From assembly GCF_036711975.1 (NCBI RefSeq), contig NC_091975.1:14262501-14326500 (forward strand): DNA of 64,000 bases. Reading direction: 5' to 3'. Within the stretch, counting starts at the first letter, position 1. The number at the start of each line of letters is the position of its first letter. This DNA comes from Onthophagus taurus. Lineage: Eukaryota; Arthropoda; Insecta; Coleoptera; Scarabaeidae. Positions 9,401 to 18,506 of the stretch are shown here, piece by piece. The position numbers were made by a program, and so were the translations under genes. The notes below the pieces were generated by a model. The model saw only the letters and a program-made list of their open reading frames with translations. It had not been told where the DNA came from and searched no databases.

Positions 9401-9625
9401 ATGGGTAAGGTGCGGATTGATGAGAGTAAAAATGAGATGCATAGAATGTATGCATGGACTTATGCGTATAGACAATCACGAAAGTGTAATTGGGAGGAAA
9501 TGTATTTAGATCGTCTTAGATTTAAGAATAGAATAAGTTATGTAAATGATATGTTACACCTGTACTTAAGCAGTGAATTTAGAAATAAGATTTTTCATGA
9601 AAGATTTAAATATGTAATGACTTAA
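9401..9625 (+). CDS. Small Polinton protein, 74 aa (copy A)
   Basis: The open frame begins ATG at 9401 and is identical in length to 27273-27497. It is rich in aromatic and charged residues (Trp, Tyr, Arg), has no membrane segment and resembles no family I can name. Its tight placement between gene Y and the PLA2/pX gene in both copies argues that it is a real virion or late gene. AATAAA follows the stop codon. Confidence 0.7.
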   Translation: MGKVRIDESKNEMHRMYAWTYAYRQSRKCNWEEMYLDRLRFKNRISYVNDMLHLYLSSEFRNKIFHERFKYVMT

Positions 9626-9740
9626 AATAAATAAATATTTTTTTTCAAATGTGAGTGTATTATTAACCATCCAATATTCACCGAATAATGTGCGAAAGCT
9701 ATTAAATATAATGGTATGAATGTTAGGACAGTGAAACAGT

Positions 9741-10641
9741 ATGCATCGATCAAGCAAACGGTCTGGTCGAGGTATTGTGAATACATTAATCAATAAGCTT
9801 CCGATAGAACTACATTTGCCAGGTTATAATTATTGCGGTCCGGGAACCAAATTGGTAAAGAGATTAGTTCGTGGAGATCAGGGAGTGAATAAATTAGACG
9901 ACGCCTGTAAAAAGCATGATATTGCCTACGCAGCGACATCGAATTTAGCTGAGCGACACATAGCCGATAAAGAGTTGTAAGACAGTGAAAGAGCGGTTGA
10001 GAAGTAAAGACGCAAGCTTAGGAGAGCGACTATCGTCGGCGTTAGTGTCAACGATAATGAAAGGAAAAACAATAATGGGTATGGGAATGCAAATTCGTGC
10101 CCTAAGACGTAGAGGGACAACTCGTCAGAAGTTGAAACGTGGCGGTAAGTTGTCGTTTACGCAGGCAATGAACTTAGTGCGGCGAGCGATTGCACAGACC
10201 AACAGTACGAATACAAAGGGAGATGTACAAGTGGGTTACAATCTGTTGAAACCTTATCAAGGTAGAATACTTAAACCGCGCGGAAAAATAATCAAGATTC
10301 CCAAGACGGGAGGTTTTTTACCCTTAATACTTGCAGCTTTGGGTGCTCTCGGTTCTTTAGGCTGAGGTGCAGCAGCTATTGCAAAAACCGTAAACGAAGC
10401 AAAAATAGCAAGGGAGCAGTTACAAGAAGCCGAACGTCACAATCGGGCTATGGAACCAAAAGCGATCGGCAGCGGTTTGTATATTAAACCATATAAGCAA
10501 GGTTGCGGACTAGTCATGAAAACGGTATCACGAAAATCAAAGCGACTAAAACGCACCAAGAGGGCGAACAAAATTGGTACAGGAATGTTTATTAATCCAT
10601 ATAAAAAGGGTTGTGGTTATAAAACTGTAGCAAAAAACTAA
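9741..10641 (+). pseudogene. PLA2/pX-like capsid protein (copy A, broken)
   Basis: This corresponds to the 300-aa frame at 26256-27158. The N-terminal part is a phospholipase A2 domain like that of parvovirus VP1 and adintoviruses: a calcium loop YNYCGPGT and the catalytic DDACKKHDIAY, expected to help the particle leave endosomes. The C-terminal part is basic with a glycine/alanine-rich hydrophobic stretch and two repeats of the type GxGxxIxPYKxGCG, recalling adenovirus pX. Copy A has a two-base deletion that gives a stop at 9978-9980, and GGA to TGA at 10363-10365, so it cannot be translated whole. A AAA AAC precedes its stop codon (10632-10638). Confidence 0.88.
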
Positions 10642-10723
10642 TAAAAATACCCCAACATTCTTTAACGGATGTAGAGTTAAGGCGATATGCACGAGCGCTT
10701 GATCTGTTAAACTTTCGTGGGGT
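10632..10723 (+). other. Candidate -1 frameshift signal, PLA2/pX to protease (copy A)
   Basis: A AAA AAC (10632-10638) lies in the PLA2/pX frame immediately before its TAA. Ten bases on, ACCCCA (10649-10654) can pair with TGGGGT (10718-10723). Inside that, TTTAACGGAT (10661-10670) can pair with ATCTGTTAAA (10702-10711), with one G-U pair. A -1 slip enters the protease frame, which has no usable ATG upstream of its conserved N-terminus. The same sequence is in copy B at 26259-26265. Confidence 0.6.
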
Positions 10724-11030
10724 GTACATGAGAAACAATTTACCGAAGAAAATCCGAAAACGAGAGAGTGGGATAATAAATCTTGATAATCGTACGGGTC
10801 CCGGTACTCACTGGACAGCTTACAACAAGGATGGTGTAAATGTTAACTACTTTGACAGTTATGGAGATTTACGACCACCGATTGAAGTGGAGAAGTATTT
10901 TATTTCGGATGGGGGGAGAAATATTGTGAGGTATAATTATCGACGATATCAAAAAGAAGATCAAACAAATTGTGGACAATTGTGTTTGCATTTCTTAGAT
11001 AGTTTAAATACCAAGGAAGTATCCGTGTAA
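10638..11030 (+). CDS. Adenain-like cysteine protease (copy A)
   Basis: This is a maturation protease of the adenovirus type (peptidase C5), about 130 aa. Visible catalytic parts are His in GPGTHWTAY (about 10800), Asp in NYFDSYG (about 10850) and Cys in TNCGQLC (about 10975). The conserved N-terminus (LRRYARALDLLNFRGVYM) lies upstream of the first in-frame ATG/GTG, and that stretch is open back to 10623 without an ATG. Expression by -1 frameshifting from the PLA2/pX gene is therefore likely. The protein is intact in both copies. Confidence 0.85.
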   Translation, partial: LIKIPQHSLTDVELRRYARALDLLNFRGVYMRNNLPKKIRKRESGIINLDNRTGPGTHWTAYNKDGVNVNYFDSYGDLRPPIEVEKYFISDGGRNIVRYNYRRYQKEDQTNCGQLCLHFLDSLNTKEVSV

Positions 11031-11050
11031 GATAAGTCTTGAGAACAACA

Positions 11051-11809
11051 ATGGAACAAGATACAATACATACAAGTTATGCATTTACGCTCACCGGAAG
11101 GGGATCGGAGTTGTCTTGTAACTTTAACCCACCGATTTATTTGAATGAACTCGGTACATACGAGTTAGCTCTTTTAAATTTCGAAACGTTCAATACGTTA
11201 CCTAATATCGATTCAACAAACAATATTTTACAATATGAAGATCATATGGGAAATTTTACACAGAATATTGAAATACCGCTAGGAACATACGATATTAACG
11301 ATATTAACGAATACGTTAAAAAAACATTGACAGCGAGGAATATTCTCAGCGTGACTACACCGGGTAAACAGATACGCATAAGTAATAAGATACGCAATAG
11401 TAATAATAATACGCAACGTGCTGAGATAAAAACAAACCGGCGAATAAATTTTGCTAGCGATAATTCAATCGGTTCCTTACTTGGTTTTAACCCTAAAGTT
11501 ATACCTAAAAACACGATAACAGAATCGGATCATATCGTGAATATAAATAAAACGAATGCATTACAAATTTATTGTAATTTGAGCTCCGGATCGTATACGA
11601 ATGGACAACCCATGCACGTGTTGTATCATTTCTTCCCGAACGTACCGGCTGGTTTTAAAATAATAGAAGCTCCGCAACAACCGATTTACTTACCTGTTAC
11701 AACGAACGTGATTAGTACCTTAATAGTACGCATACTTGATCAGGACGGTCAGTTGGTAAACTTCAGAGACGAAGAAGTGACCGTGAGAGTGCACTTGAAA
11801 TCGGTGTGA
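11051..11809 (+). CDS. Penton-like capsid protein (copy A)
   Basis: 252 aa from ATG at 11051 (MEQDTIHTSY). It is beta-rich, with no membrane segment. Size, position (protease, this gene, small basic protein, hexon) and the N-terminal pattern FTLTGRGSELSCNFNPPIYL suggest the single jelly-roll penton of Polintons/adintoviruses, which closes capsid vertices. This is inferred from gene order and general sequence character. Relative to copy B it has about 15 extra bases in an AGTAATA-type repeat near 11385. Confidence 0.65.
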   Translation: MEQDTIHTSYAFTLTGRGSELSCNFNPPIYLNELGTYELALLNFETFNTLPNIDSTNNILQYEDHMGNFTQNIEIPLGTYDINDINEYVKKTLTARNILSVTTPGKQIRISNKIRNSNNNTQRAEIKTNRRINFASDNSIGSLLGFNPKVIPKNTITESDHIVNINKTNALQIYCNLSSGSYTNGQPMHVLYHFFPNVPAGFKIIEAPQQPIYLPVTTNVISTLIVRILDQDGQLVNFRDEEVTVRVHLKSV

Positions 11810-11826
11810 GTAGTAGGGTATTTAAT

Positions 11827-11997
11827 ATGGGTATAGTGTACGACGTTCGAAGAAAAGCACAGGAAAGTCTGGGTGATAGAGTTATGTATAAAACGGTACG
11901 AAAGGATGTAAAACCTAACAGTAAGCGAAAATCAACTACCCAGTTAACACGCGTCAATCGTCAGTATTTAAGCAACTTAAGTTTTCAACTACTATAA
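11827..11997 (+). CDS. Small basic protein, 56 aa (copy A)
   Basis: It starts at ATG 11827 and its TAA (11995-11997) touches the hexon ATG at 11998. It is strongly basic (RRKAQ, KPNSKRKST) and conserved in copy B, so it could bind DNA or cement the capsid. No family is recognised. Confidence 0.6.
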   Translation: MGIVYDVRRKAQESLGDRVMYKTVRKDVKPNSKRKSTTQLTRVNRQYLSNLSFQLL

Positions 11998-13089
11998 ATG
12001 GAGTCCTTAAACGTCACGGAGAAAATAAAAGTAGATAACTCGATTGTTGCTAGTGCAACTGCAAAATTGGTAAATAATCCTGTAGCGTTTATGTTCAGTG
12101 ATATTCGCTATCTTATAAATGGTGTTCAAATAGATGGAGTGAGAAACGTGGGGTTAACATCATGTATGAAAGGATACTTTTCGTATACCCCTCACGATAT
12201 AATAAAGTTGGCGAACGCAGGTTGGAACATGGGCGAGGATCTGCTAGGTCAAGTGGTCCCAACATCCCCTGTAACGGGTGCAATAATGGATAAAAATGGA
12301 AATTTTGGATTGAGTGTACCGCTAAAGACATTAATAGGGTTTGCTGAAGATTTTAAAACAATTGTGATGAATGTGAGACAAGAGCTAGTGTTAATTCGTA
12401 ATAATGATGATAATGATGTGCTTGTGAATAGGGTACAAGAACCGTTACAGTTAAAAATCGATAAAGTTGTGTGGAGAATGCCCCATCTAGCGGTAGGCTT
12501 ACGAGAACAATTAGCTCTAACAAAAATAGCAGGACGAAATATTGATCTGCAAATACCTTTTCGCAGTTGGGAAGTACATGAATATCCTTCTTTACCTCAA
12601 ACAACAAAGCAGTCATGGGCTGTGAAAACAGCTCCGCAGTTGGAAACACCTAGATTTATAATAATTGGGTTTCAAACAAAGAAGAAAGGAAAACAGTTGG
12701 CGAACATGGCAACCTTTGATAATGTAAAACTCACCAATTTGACGGTATTCCTAAACGGTGAACGCTACCCATACGATAATCTGAACGTGGACTTTGATAG
12801 TAATCGTGTCGCAGTGTTATATGACATGTATACACGCTTTCAAAAGTCCTACTATGGGAAGGAAGGAGAACCATTACTCACTCCGAAACAATTTATTGAA
12901 AATTATCCACTGATTGGAATTGATTGTACATATCAAGCAGAAGCGCTACACAAAAGTGGGGTAGAAATACGGATAGAATTTACGACAAAAAATCCGATTC
13001 CTGATGGTACCACAGCATACTGTTTAGTTTTACATGATAAGGCGTTTCAATATTTTCCACTAACAAAAATCGTCAAACAAATGACTTGA
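11998..13089 (+). CDS. Hexon-like major capsid protein (copy A, internally deleted)
   Basis: 363 aa. The C-terminal two thirds look like the double jelly-roll major capsid protein of Polintons/adintoviruses (NLTVFLNGERYPYDNL, IRIEFTTKNPIPDGTTAYC). Compared with copy B, about 53 codons are missing in frame after residue 16 (KVDNSIV|ASATAK), which would remove strands of the first jelly roll. The frame is otherwise open and is the only copy with the C-terminal half, since copy B was cut by the inversion. It is probably non-functional as a capsid protein. Confidence 0.8.
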   Translation: MESLNVTEKIKVDNSIVASATAKLVNNPVAFMFSDIRYLINGVQIDGVRNVGLTSCMKGYFSYTPHDIIKLANAGWNMGEDLLGQVVPTSPVTGAIMDKNGNFGLSVPLKTLIGFAEDFKTIVMNVRQELVLIRNNDDNDVLVNRVQEPLQLKIDKVVWRMPHLAVGLREQLALTKIAGRNIDLQIPFRSWEVHEYPSLPQTTKQSWAVKTAPQLETPRFIIIGFQTKKKGKQLANMATFDNVKLTNLTVFLNGERYPYDNLNVDFDSNRVAVLYDMYTRFQKSYYGKEGEPLLTPKQFIENYPLIGIDCTYQAEALHKSGVEIRIEFTTKNPIPDGTTAYCLVLHDKAFQYFPLTKIVKQMT

Positions 13090-13263
13090 GTATGGGGAAA
13101 GAATTGTTGGTAGTGTGTAGTTGGACCGGATCCTGAGCCGCATCGCACCCGTAGCTCATCATCCGAAATGTGAGACTTCTATATCCAGCGTAAACAAAAA
13201 AAGTCGTAGAGTATAAGTTGTGCGACAGATTTCTACGGCTGCATAGTATGGATAATCGTGTTG
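13090..13263. other. Intergenic sequence after hexon
   Basis: It holds no gene; it presumably includes the promoter of the next gene. No clear TATA or polyadenylation signal is visible. Confidence 0.5.
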
Positions 13264-13779
13264 ATGTACGGAAGCAAGATGTATTCAAATAAAACTCAAT
13301 ACATAATTCTCGATATACAAGGTTTCATGGTCAACGAAGATCAGTTCGTACCTAAAGAATTAGCATCATGTGATAGTAACAAATGCATTACCCACCACGT
13401 TTTTCAACCGAGTAGCAGTATAGCTTCATTACCATCTAAATATAGGAATACTGCAAACTGGTTAATGACACATCATCATTGCATCGACTGGAAAGTTGGT
13501 TTTATCCATCCAATGGAGTTCGACGCCATAGTCAAATATCTGTGTCGGAATGTCAAGAAAGTGTATGTTAAAGGACCTGAAAAAATTAAATTTTTAAGAC
13601 ATATTATTTCCGCGCCGATAATTGCGTTGGAAGGTAGTATCTATAAACTTGAGATGGGTATACCGAGCTGTGCTTTTCACTCGCGACGAAGAAGTATGTG
13701 CGCTCTTTCCAATGTACGCCACTTACAAGAAGTTGTCGAAGAGGGGGTGCAAAACAAGGATGCAAAAGACAGTCGGTGA
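13264..13779 (+). CDS. IDxQGF-family protein, second copy (171 aa)
   Basis: This is a paralogue of the TIR-adjacent 160-aa protein. Shared landmarks are ILDIQGF near the N-terminus, KELA, a central HHHCIDWKVGFIH block, VYVKGPEKIKFLR, and a C-terminal cysteine pattern PSCAFH...CALSNVRHL. Such proteins are common in insect Polintons; the hydrophobic-acid-x-QGF start recalls RNase H-fold exonucleases, but this is only inference. ATG at 13264 or 13279 could start it. The frame ends where the related C-terminal piece (13856-14158) would follow, so it may be a split gene. Confidence 0.65.
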   Translation: MYGSKMYSNKTQYIILDIQGFMVNEDQFVPKELASCDSNKCITHHVFQPSSSIASLPSKYRNTANWLMTHHHCIDWKVGFIHPMEFDAIVKYLCRNVKKVYVKGPEKIKFLRHIISAPIIALEGSIYKLEMGIPSCAFHSRRRSMCALSNVRHLQEVVEEGVQNKDAKDSR

Positions 13780-13855
13780 CTATAAAGCAGAGACAAGTCG
13801 TAATGGGGGATAGTTAAGAGCTGGTTGCGATGGAACAAGTGTTCACTGTGTTTGG

Positions 13856-14158
13856 GTGTTGGCCACTTACATCTGCCAAGAAAGTGTACAGCGTTATGAA
13901 AAACGAGACGTCTCATTTGCGAACATTCCAGCTCGTGATTTAAAATATTTACCAACACAGTATTATTTCGATAAAGTACCATCTATGGAATTACGAAGAA
14001 TTTGGACCCAACTACCGTTCGCCTACCAGCAATCGAAAATGTTACAAATGAAGTTACCGTGTCTTGAACATTATAATAATGATTGTGCGGAAACTCATTT
14101 CGATGGACCACCACCACCTAAAATGCATTGTATTAAATGTACGTTAGAAAAGAAATAA
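13856..14158 (+). CDS. Cysteine/histidine-rich protein, C-terminal module
   Basis: 100 aa open in a second frame downstream of 13264-13779. It contains LPTQYYFDKVPSMELRRIW and a C-terminal possible zinc site CLEHYNND...CIKCTLEKK. It is probably the second half of the preceding IDxQGF-type gene, either separated by an indel or an independent frame; no ATG is at its start. AATAAA lies at the stop codon. Its 3' end is duplicated just downstream. Confidence 0.5.
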   Translation: MLATYICQESVQRYEKRDVSFANIPARDLKYLPTQYYFDKVPSMELRRIWTQLPFAYQQSKMLQMKLPCLEHYNNDCAETHFDGPPPPKMHCIKCTLEKK

Positions 14159-14413
14159 ATGTTATTTTTTTATCCATATTGATGAGTTTTATTTAAAGAA
14201 ACCTCTTCCCCTCCCCCCTCGAAAATCGAAAATGTTACAAATGAAGTTACCGTGTCTTGAACATTATAATAATGATTGTGCGGAAACTCATTTCGATGGA
14301 CCACCACCACCACCTAAAATGCATTGTATTAAATGTACGTTAGAAAAGAAATAAATGTTATTTTTTTATCCATATTGATGAGTTTTATTTAAAGAAACCT
14401 CTTCCCCTCCCCC
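14031..14413 (+). repeat. Tandem duplication of a gene 3' end (about 187 bp x2)
   Basis: 14031-14217 is repeated at 14224-14413 almost without change. The only obvious difference is an extra CAC codon in the ACC/CCA run. It copies the last ~40 codons and the polyadenylation region of the preceding gene. Confidence 0.95.
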
Positions 14414-14445
14414 GGTACGGAGCGGAGCGTAGTTGAGCCCGTGCG

Positions 14446-14493
14446 GGGGGGTGGGGCAGGGGTGGGGCAGGGGAGGGGGAGGGGAGGGGGGGA
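14446..14493 (+). other. G-run tract, potential G-quadruplex
   Basis: At least seven runs of four or more G (GGGGTGGGGCAGGGG and similar) lie in under 50 bases. This is a textbook quadruplex-forming pattern in an otherwise AT-rich region. Confidence 0.8.
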
Positions 14494-14496
14494 TTG

Positions 14497-14693
14497 TGAC
14501 CTCCCCTTCAGTCACGGGCGAAGATAAGGTCCGAACGACCTCGCATTCTCAGACAGTATGACCTCCCCTTGGGCCACAGGCGATAACAAGGAGAAGACCT
14601 GCACAACCTCGCATTCCCAGACAGTATGACCTCCCCTTCAGTCACAGGCGGTAACAAGGAGAAGACCTGAACGACCTCGCATTCCCAGACAGT
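14497..14693 (+). repeat. Tandem repeat, three units of 62-68 bp
   Basis: Units start TGACCTCCCCTT at 14497, 14559 and 14627 and end CCCAGACAGTA. They are GC-richer than their surroundings and sit between the G-run tract and a region with intron-like signals. Confidence 0.9.
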
Positions 14694-14879
14694 TGACCGG
14701 ACAAATACCTGTTCACTAACCCGTACTTAAAGGTAGTGGAAAGTGGGTTACTCCTCACTCCGTGTACAGCAGTCGCTGAGTGATATAGTAGAGTACAAAA
14801 GACGATAATTCCTTAAAAAGTGTGTTTACGATAATAACGGATTTTGTTAAAAACTGTGTTTTTCCGACCACGAAGAAAT

Positions 14880-16400
14880 CGCCTTCTGCTAGAAAACCAT
14901 TTGAAAAGTAAGTTACATCAATACAATTTTTATCGGTTTTCTTCATGTATGTTTGTGATGATTTCAGGTATTAATTGTTATACGCTGTGTTACGTGGCTT
15001 TTTTTTTACCAAACTATAATTACTCGATACAAAAAGAATTGTTCAGTGTCTGTTAAAAAAATATATATATTGGTGGAGTAGATGGCCTCTTGTGCTCCAG
15101 CCGGCGGGGAATAAGTTCGTGCAATAAAAATATCTAATGAGCGCCACGTAGTTTAAAAATATTACATCCACCCGCACCAAATTATTGTTGAGTAAAACTA
15201 CGAAACTTTGCTTTGACACCGAAATAACTTTAATTGTAGAAAAATTAATCTTTATCAATAATAAAGAAATATTACAAAAGTAATAATACAAATGTATCAA
15301 AAACGAAATTAAAATAAAAAGAAACAAACTCGTTTTACTACGACGGCGCACCAGAAAGCGGTAAAAAAAAATAATCTGAAAGGAAAATCGGAACGAACCG
15401 AAATTTGGCCAAATTTTCGTCGAAACCGAAAAATAAACGAACAACACGAAAATTAAAGAAAAACGAAAAACCCGCTTCAAGGTAACCACCGGTACAATGT
15501 TCAAACGTATATGTAAAAAAAAATATATAACTTCTTCTCCTATCTTAATAACAAAACCTAAAATAAAAATAATTTTCCAAATCCAAGATCTGTCTTCAAT
15601 TCAACAAAAGGGGGATTGGGCGTAATCGAAGATATAAATATTCTTATTTTTATTCTTTATGTTTAGGCGAACGATGTAAAAGTTAAAAAAAATATTTTAA
15701 CCGACCTCTCTTTCCAGCACTTTCTTTTCCTTCTTTCCCTTTACCTCAATGTTCTCGGGGTGATGTCGGAAGAATATATATATATATGTATTTGGATGAC
15801 CAAAAAATCGTGTTCCATGAAAGGTCGGAACTAAGTAAAAAAAAAAAACTATAATGAATGATTTAATCAGCGGTAAACTGAAAGAAAAACTTGTTCCTTA
15901 CGCCTAAGTTGTTGGGCGGCTTTAAAACGTGTAGAATCGAATTTTTTAAGTGTTTAACTCCCCGAAGGCGTTCCAAAACTAATGAATCGGTTGATGAAAT
16001 CCACAAATTGTGTATTTTCCAAAGTTTTATTTCCACAAAAATTATATTTCAATAAATCAACTACGATATCGACCAATTCAGCACACTTGTAAAACTCGAC
16101 TGTTCATCTCCACCCGGATGTATTTTTGAAACTTTAAACAAGTTTTCTACGTCAACATCTCCAAAACAAAATTCTCCCAAATTCAACGCTGGTTCAATTT
16201 CTATTTCGAGAAAAGTGGTTCTTCAGCGCATTGCAAACCTGTCAGACGTGATAGAAAACCATTTGAAAAGTAAGTTACATCAATACAATTTTTATCGGTT
16301 TTCTTCATGTATGTTTGTGATGATTTCAGACATTAATTGTTATACGCTGAGAAAAGTGGTTCTTCAGCGCATTGCAAACTTGTCAGACGTGAGCGAACGT
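14880..16400 (+). repeat. Duplicated intron-like cassette; rest without genes
   Basis: About 75 bases with GAAAAGTAAGTTACATC ... GATGATTTCAG occur at about 14893-14968 and again at about 16254-16330, flanked by the same short sequence AGAAAACCATTTGAAAA. They read as a small intron with donor GTAAGT and acceptor TTTCAG. A second element, GAAAAGTGGTTCTTCAGCG, repeats at 16210 and 16349. Between 15060 and 16200 I see only AT-rich sequence without a supportable gene. Confidence 0.6.
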
Positions 16401-16518
16401 ATAATTTTAATAAAATAATCCAAATTTTTTGTAACCCTTTTGATTCCTTGATGTCTTTCCCATTATACTTCACTTAAGTGGTAACAGCCACGCTCGTGCA
16501 AGCGATAATACCGATGGT

Positions 16519-17034
16519 ATGACCGACCCACTGGTTGCCGTGCTGCCACGCAATAACGACAGTACGAATGTTGTTGAGTCAAGCCTACCGTCGTTACCAT
16601 TATATTGCAGCGGCAACTTTGACGGTTTGAGTCATACCATGCAGGATTTCACAACAGACCCACCACTGTACGAGCAAATAATGAATGAGCTCCGGTCACA
16701 GCCAGGGAACGACAATGGTGCGATTGTTACCACCAGTCCAACCTTGTCGTCCTACGGCTTAACTCGCATCAGTATGGAGATACGAGAAGAAGGAACATAT
16801 CAGGAAGTTGTTGTGCCACCTGAACCTGCTACCAATCAGGCCGACGTGGTACAACCACTTCCAGATATTGTACATACGGATGTCACAAGTCAAGCACATG
16901 CTGAAAACCAGGTGCTTGCACCGTCTGTGCACCGTCTGTACCAGCGACGGAAGACGTATCCCAACCCTCCGATAGGATATGTGTTTCGCCTGTCTTCTCG
17001 AGTGGACCCATACGGTACACATCCCGCCGTATAA
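16519..17034 (+). CDS. Hypothetical protein, Ser/Thr/Pro-rich, with PPLY motif
   Basis: 171 aa from ATG at 16519. It is low in complexity and rich in acid, Ser/Thr and Pro, with TDPPLYEQ near residue 50. That is a PPxY motif, which in viral proteins can recruit Nedd4-type ubiquitin ligases for budding or entry. The last 40 residues are basic (RRKTYPNPP). It sits in the accessory region of Polinton A between the IDxQGF gene and the ATPase. No family is recognised; it may be an exon of a spliced gene with the next frame. Confidence 0.45.
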   Translation: MTDPLVAVLPRNNDSTNVVESSLPSLPLYCSGNFDGLSHTMQDFTTDPPLYEQIMNELRSQPGNDNGAIVTTSPTLSSYGLTRISMEIREEGTYQEVVVPPEPATNQADVVQPLPDIVHTDVTSQAHAENQVLAPSVHRLYQRRKTYPNPPIGYVFRLSSRVDPYGTHPAV

Positions 17035-17048
17035 AAAAACGCGTCAAC

Positions 17049-17630
17049 TTGTTGTCAAGGGGTTGCGTGAAACAAACTACGCGCCCAAACCCTTCTCCTG
17101 CTTCACAAGACTCCTGTAGATTGCTGCGCAACGCATTAGCCAAACCTCCCCGTAACACACGAAGAGTACCTACACTCGCTACAGTAACCAGACCTGCAAC
17201 GGTGGTTACATCTCCGCCAGAGGTGACCATCGACATCCGTGACAGCCCGCCACCTATCACAACTATCCCACCACAAAATGTGGTGTTCCCACCACCTTTA
17301 CCTATCCCTACTATCCCGCAGAGGCAAAATCTTCCAGCTGTAAATACCGCACATCCCGACCCATGGGTTGATGCGTTTCTGCATTCAACAACCAACTTGG
17401 CAAGCAGTCTTTTGTCCCAAGAGGATTTTTTCATCTTGGGCTTGAAACCTCAATTACAAACCAAAGTGACGACTTTGGAACATCATAAGCGCCACTTCGT
17501 GAACGCGTTGGATGCAGTAAACCAGAATCCCACCGTCTGCTTTGCTGCTTCTTCAAACATCCTTAACATGTACAACACCAAAATTAACCTGTATAAGTCC
17601 CTTCTCAGGCTGCTGCCTGACAATGGTTAA
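17049..17630 (+). CDS. Hypothetical protein, Pro-rich N-terminus and helical C-terminus
   Basis: Open frame of ~193 codons without an initial ATG (track start is TTG). The first half is proline/threonine-rich. The second half (from DPWVDAFLHS) is helical, and DFFILGLKPQLQ...KRHFVNALDAV faintly recalls the BESS motif of insect DNA-associated proteins. It may be a downstream exon or a frame-shifted continuation of the preceding frame. Confidence 0.4.
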   Translation: MLSRGCVKQTTRPNPSPASQDSCRLLRNALAKPPRNTRRVPTLATVTRPATVVTSPPEVTIDIRDSPPPITTIPPQNVVFPPPLPIPTIPQRQNLPAVNTAHPDPWVDAFLHSTTNLASSLLSQEDFFILGLKPQLQTKVTTLEHHKRHFVNALDAVNQNPTVCFAASSNILNMYNTKINLYKSLLRLLPDNG

Positions 17631-17675
17631 TAGCGTTTTTTTTTTAAGCTCGTTCAGTTTTTTTGTCTCTTGCAG

Positions 17676-18259
17676 TGTTAACGTTGCAGGAGTTGGCTAC
17701 GGAGAGCGTTAATTCGACGATTTCCCGTAAAGACCGTACGTTGCGGTTAGTAGATGTTTTACCAAAGATTCTACTACTAAACGTAATGTACAGCTGGGAC
17801 ATATGCTTCTGGCGTCGAATATCCCGAAAGGGCGATCGAATCAATCTTGGGGAGCTTTGCTTCCCCACCGTGGAACGCTTTGGAAAGAAAATGTCGCAAG
17901 GCACCGTACATAAGTTGTTCCACGGTTCTCCGGTTGATTGGAGTTCAACTTTCGGAGTGGGTCTTCAGTATCAAGCAAGGTATGTTTTTTATGAATCACA
18001 TTTGGGCAACCTTTGCTATCGTTGTCGACGCCGCCTACACCATATTAGTATAACGAACGTTTTACAACTGGATTGTCGTGTGAAATTGCGCTCGAAAATA
18101 AAGTTTGCATCTTCTGAACGATTGCAGACTATTATTTTAAATAAAAAATGTTGGTGTGCGATGTGTTGTCGTGTGTCTTTGTTTCGAGTCTGTTTTAAAC
18201 CACAACTTGAGGAGGATCAAAGTACTGAGGAATTGTCGGAGGGATGTCTCAGCAACTAA
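17676..18259 (+). CDS. Hypothetical protein, SOCS/F-box-like start and zinc-ribbon-like cysteines
   Basis: The frame has no ATG; a long pyrimidine run and TTGCAG at 17664-17675 look like a splice acceptor, so this is probably a terminal exon. It starts LTLQELATESV and then VLPKILLLNVM, the spacing of SOCS/F-box-like motifs. The middle has CYRC and the end CWCAMCC, a possible zinc site. The C-terminus is acidic. Function is unknown; recruiting a ubiquitin ligase is only a guess from the motif. Confidence 0.45.
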
Positions 18260-18362
18260 TATGTTGTAGGTGGTTTTTCAAATTTGTACACCATCCTTGT
18301 ATGATACTGAAAATCGTTCGAATTGATGATATGACAACAAGTTCGCTTCCTTTTCACCTTTT

Positions 18363-18506
18363 CCGCTCCCATGCTTTTGTTTATATGTATTATTAATTAT
18401 TTATTTGAATATTTACCGTATCTACTTATTGTTACCGCTCCCATGCTTTTGTTAATACGTATTATTAATTATTTATTTGAATATTTACCGTATCTACTTG
18501 TTGTTA
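18363..18506 (+). repeat. Tandem repeat, 72 bp x2
   Basis: CCGCTCCCATGCTTTTGTT starts at 18363 and 18435; the two units differ at a few bases. Around it (18260-18890) is AT-rich, with several AATAAA signals and a second loose duplication (18625-18850), and no gene. Confidence 0.9.

Noticed and set aside
12017-12060. Intron removed from copy A hexon by retroposition
   Set aside because: Copy B has GTAAGT at the left edge, but the segment is fully coding and no acceptor AG sits at the right edge; a deletion is simpler.
15043-15504. 153-codon minus-strand open frame
   Set aside because: Low-complexity, Phe/Leu/Ser-rich translation of A-rich plus-strand DNA with no motif or homologue in sight.
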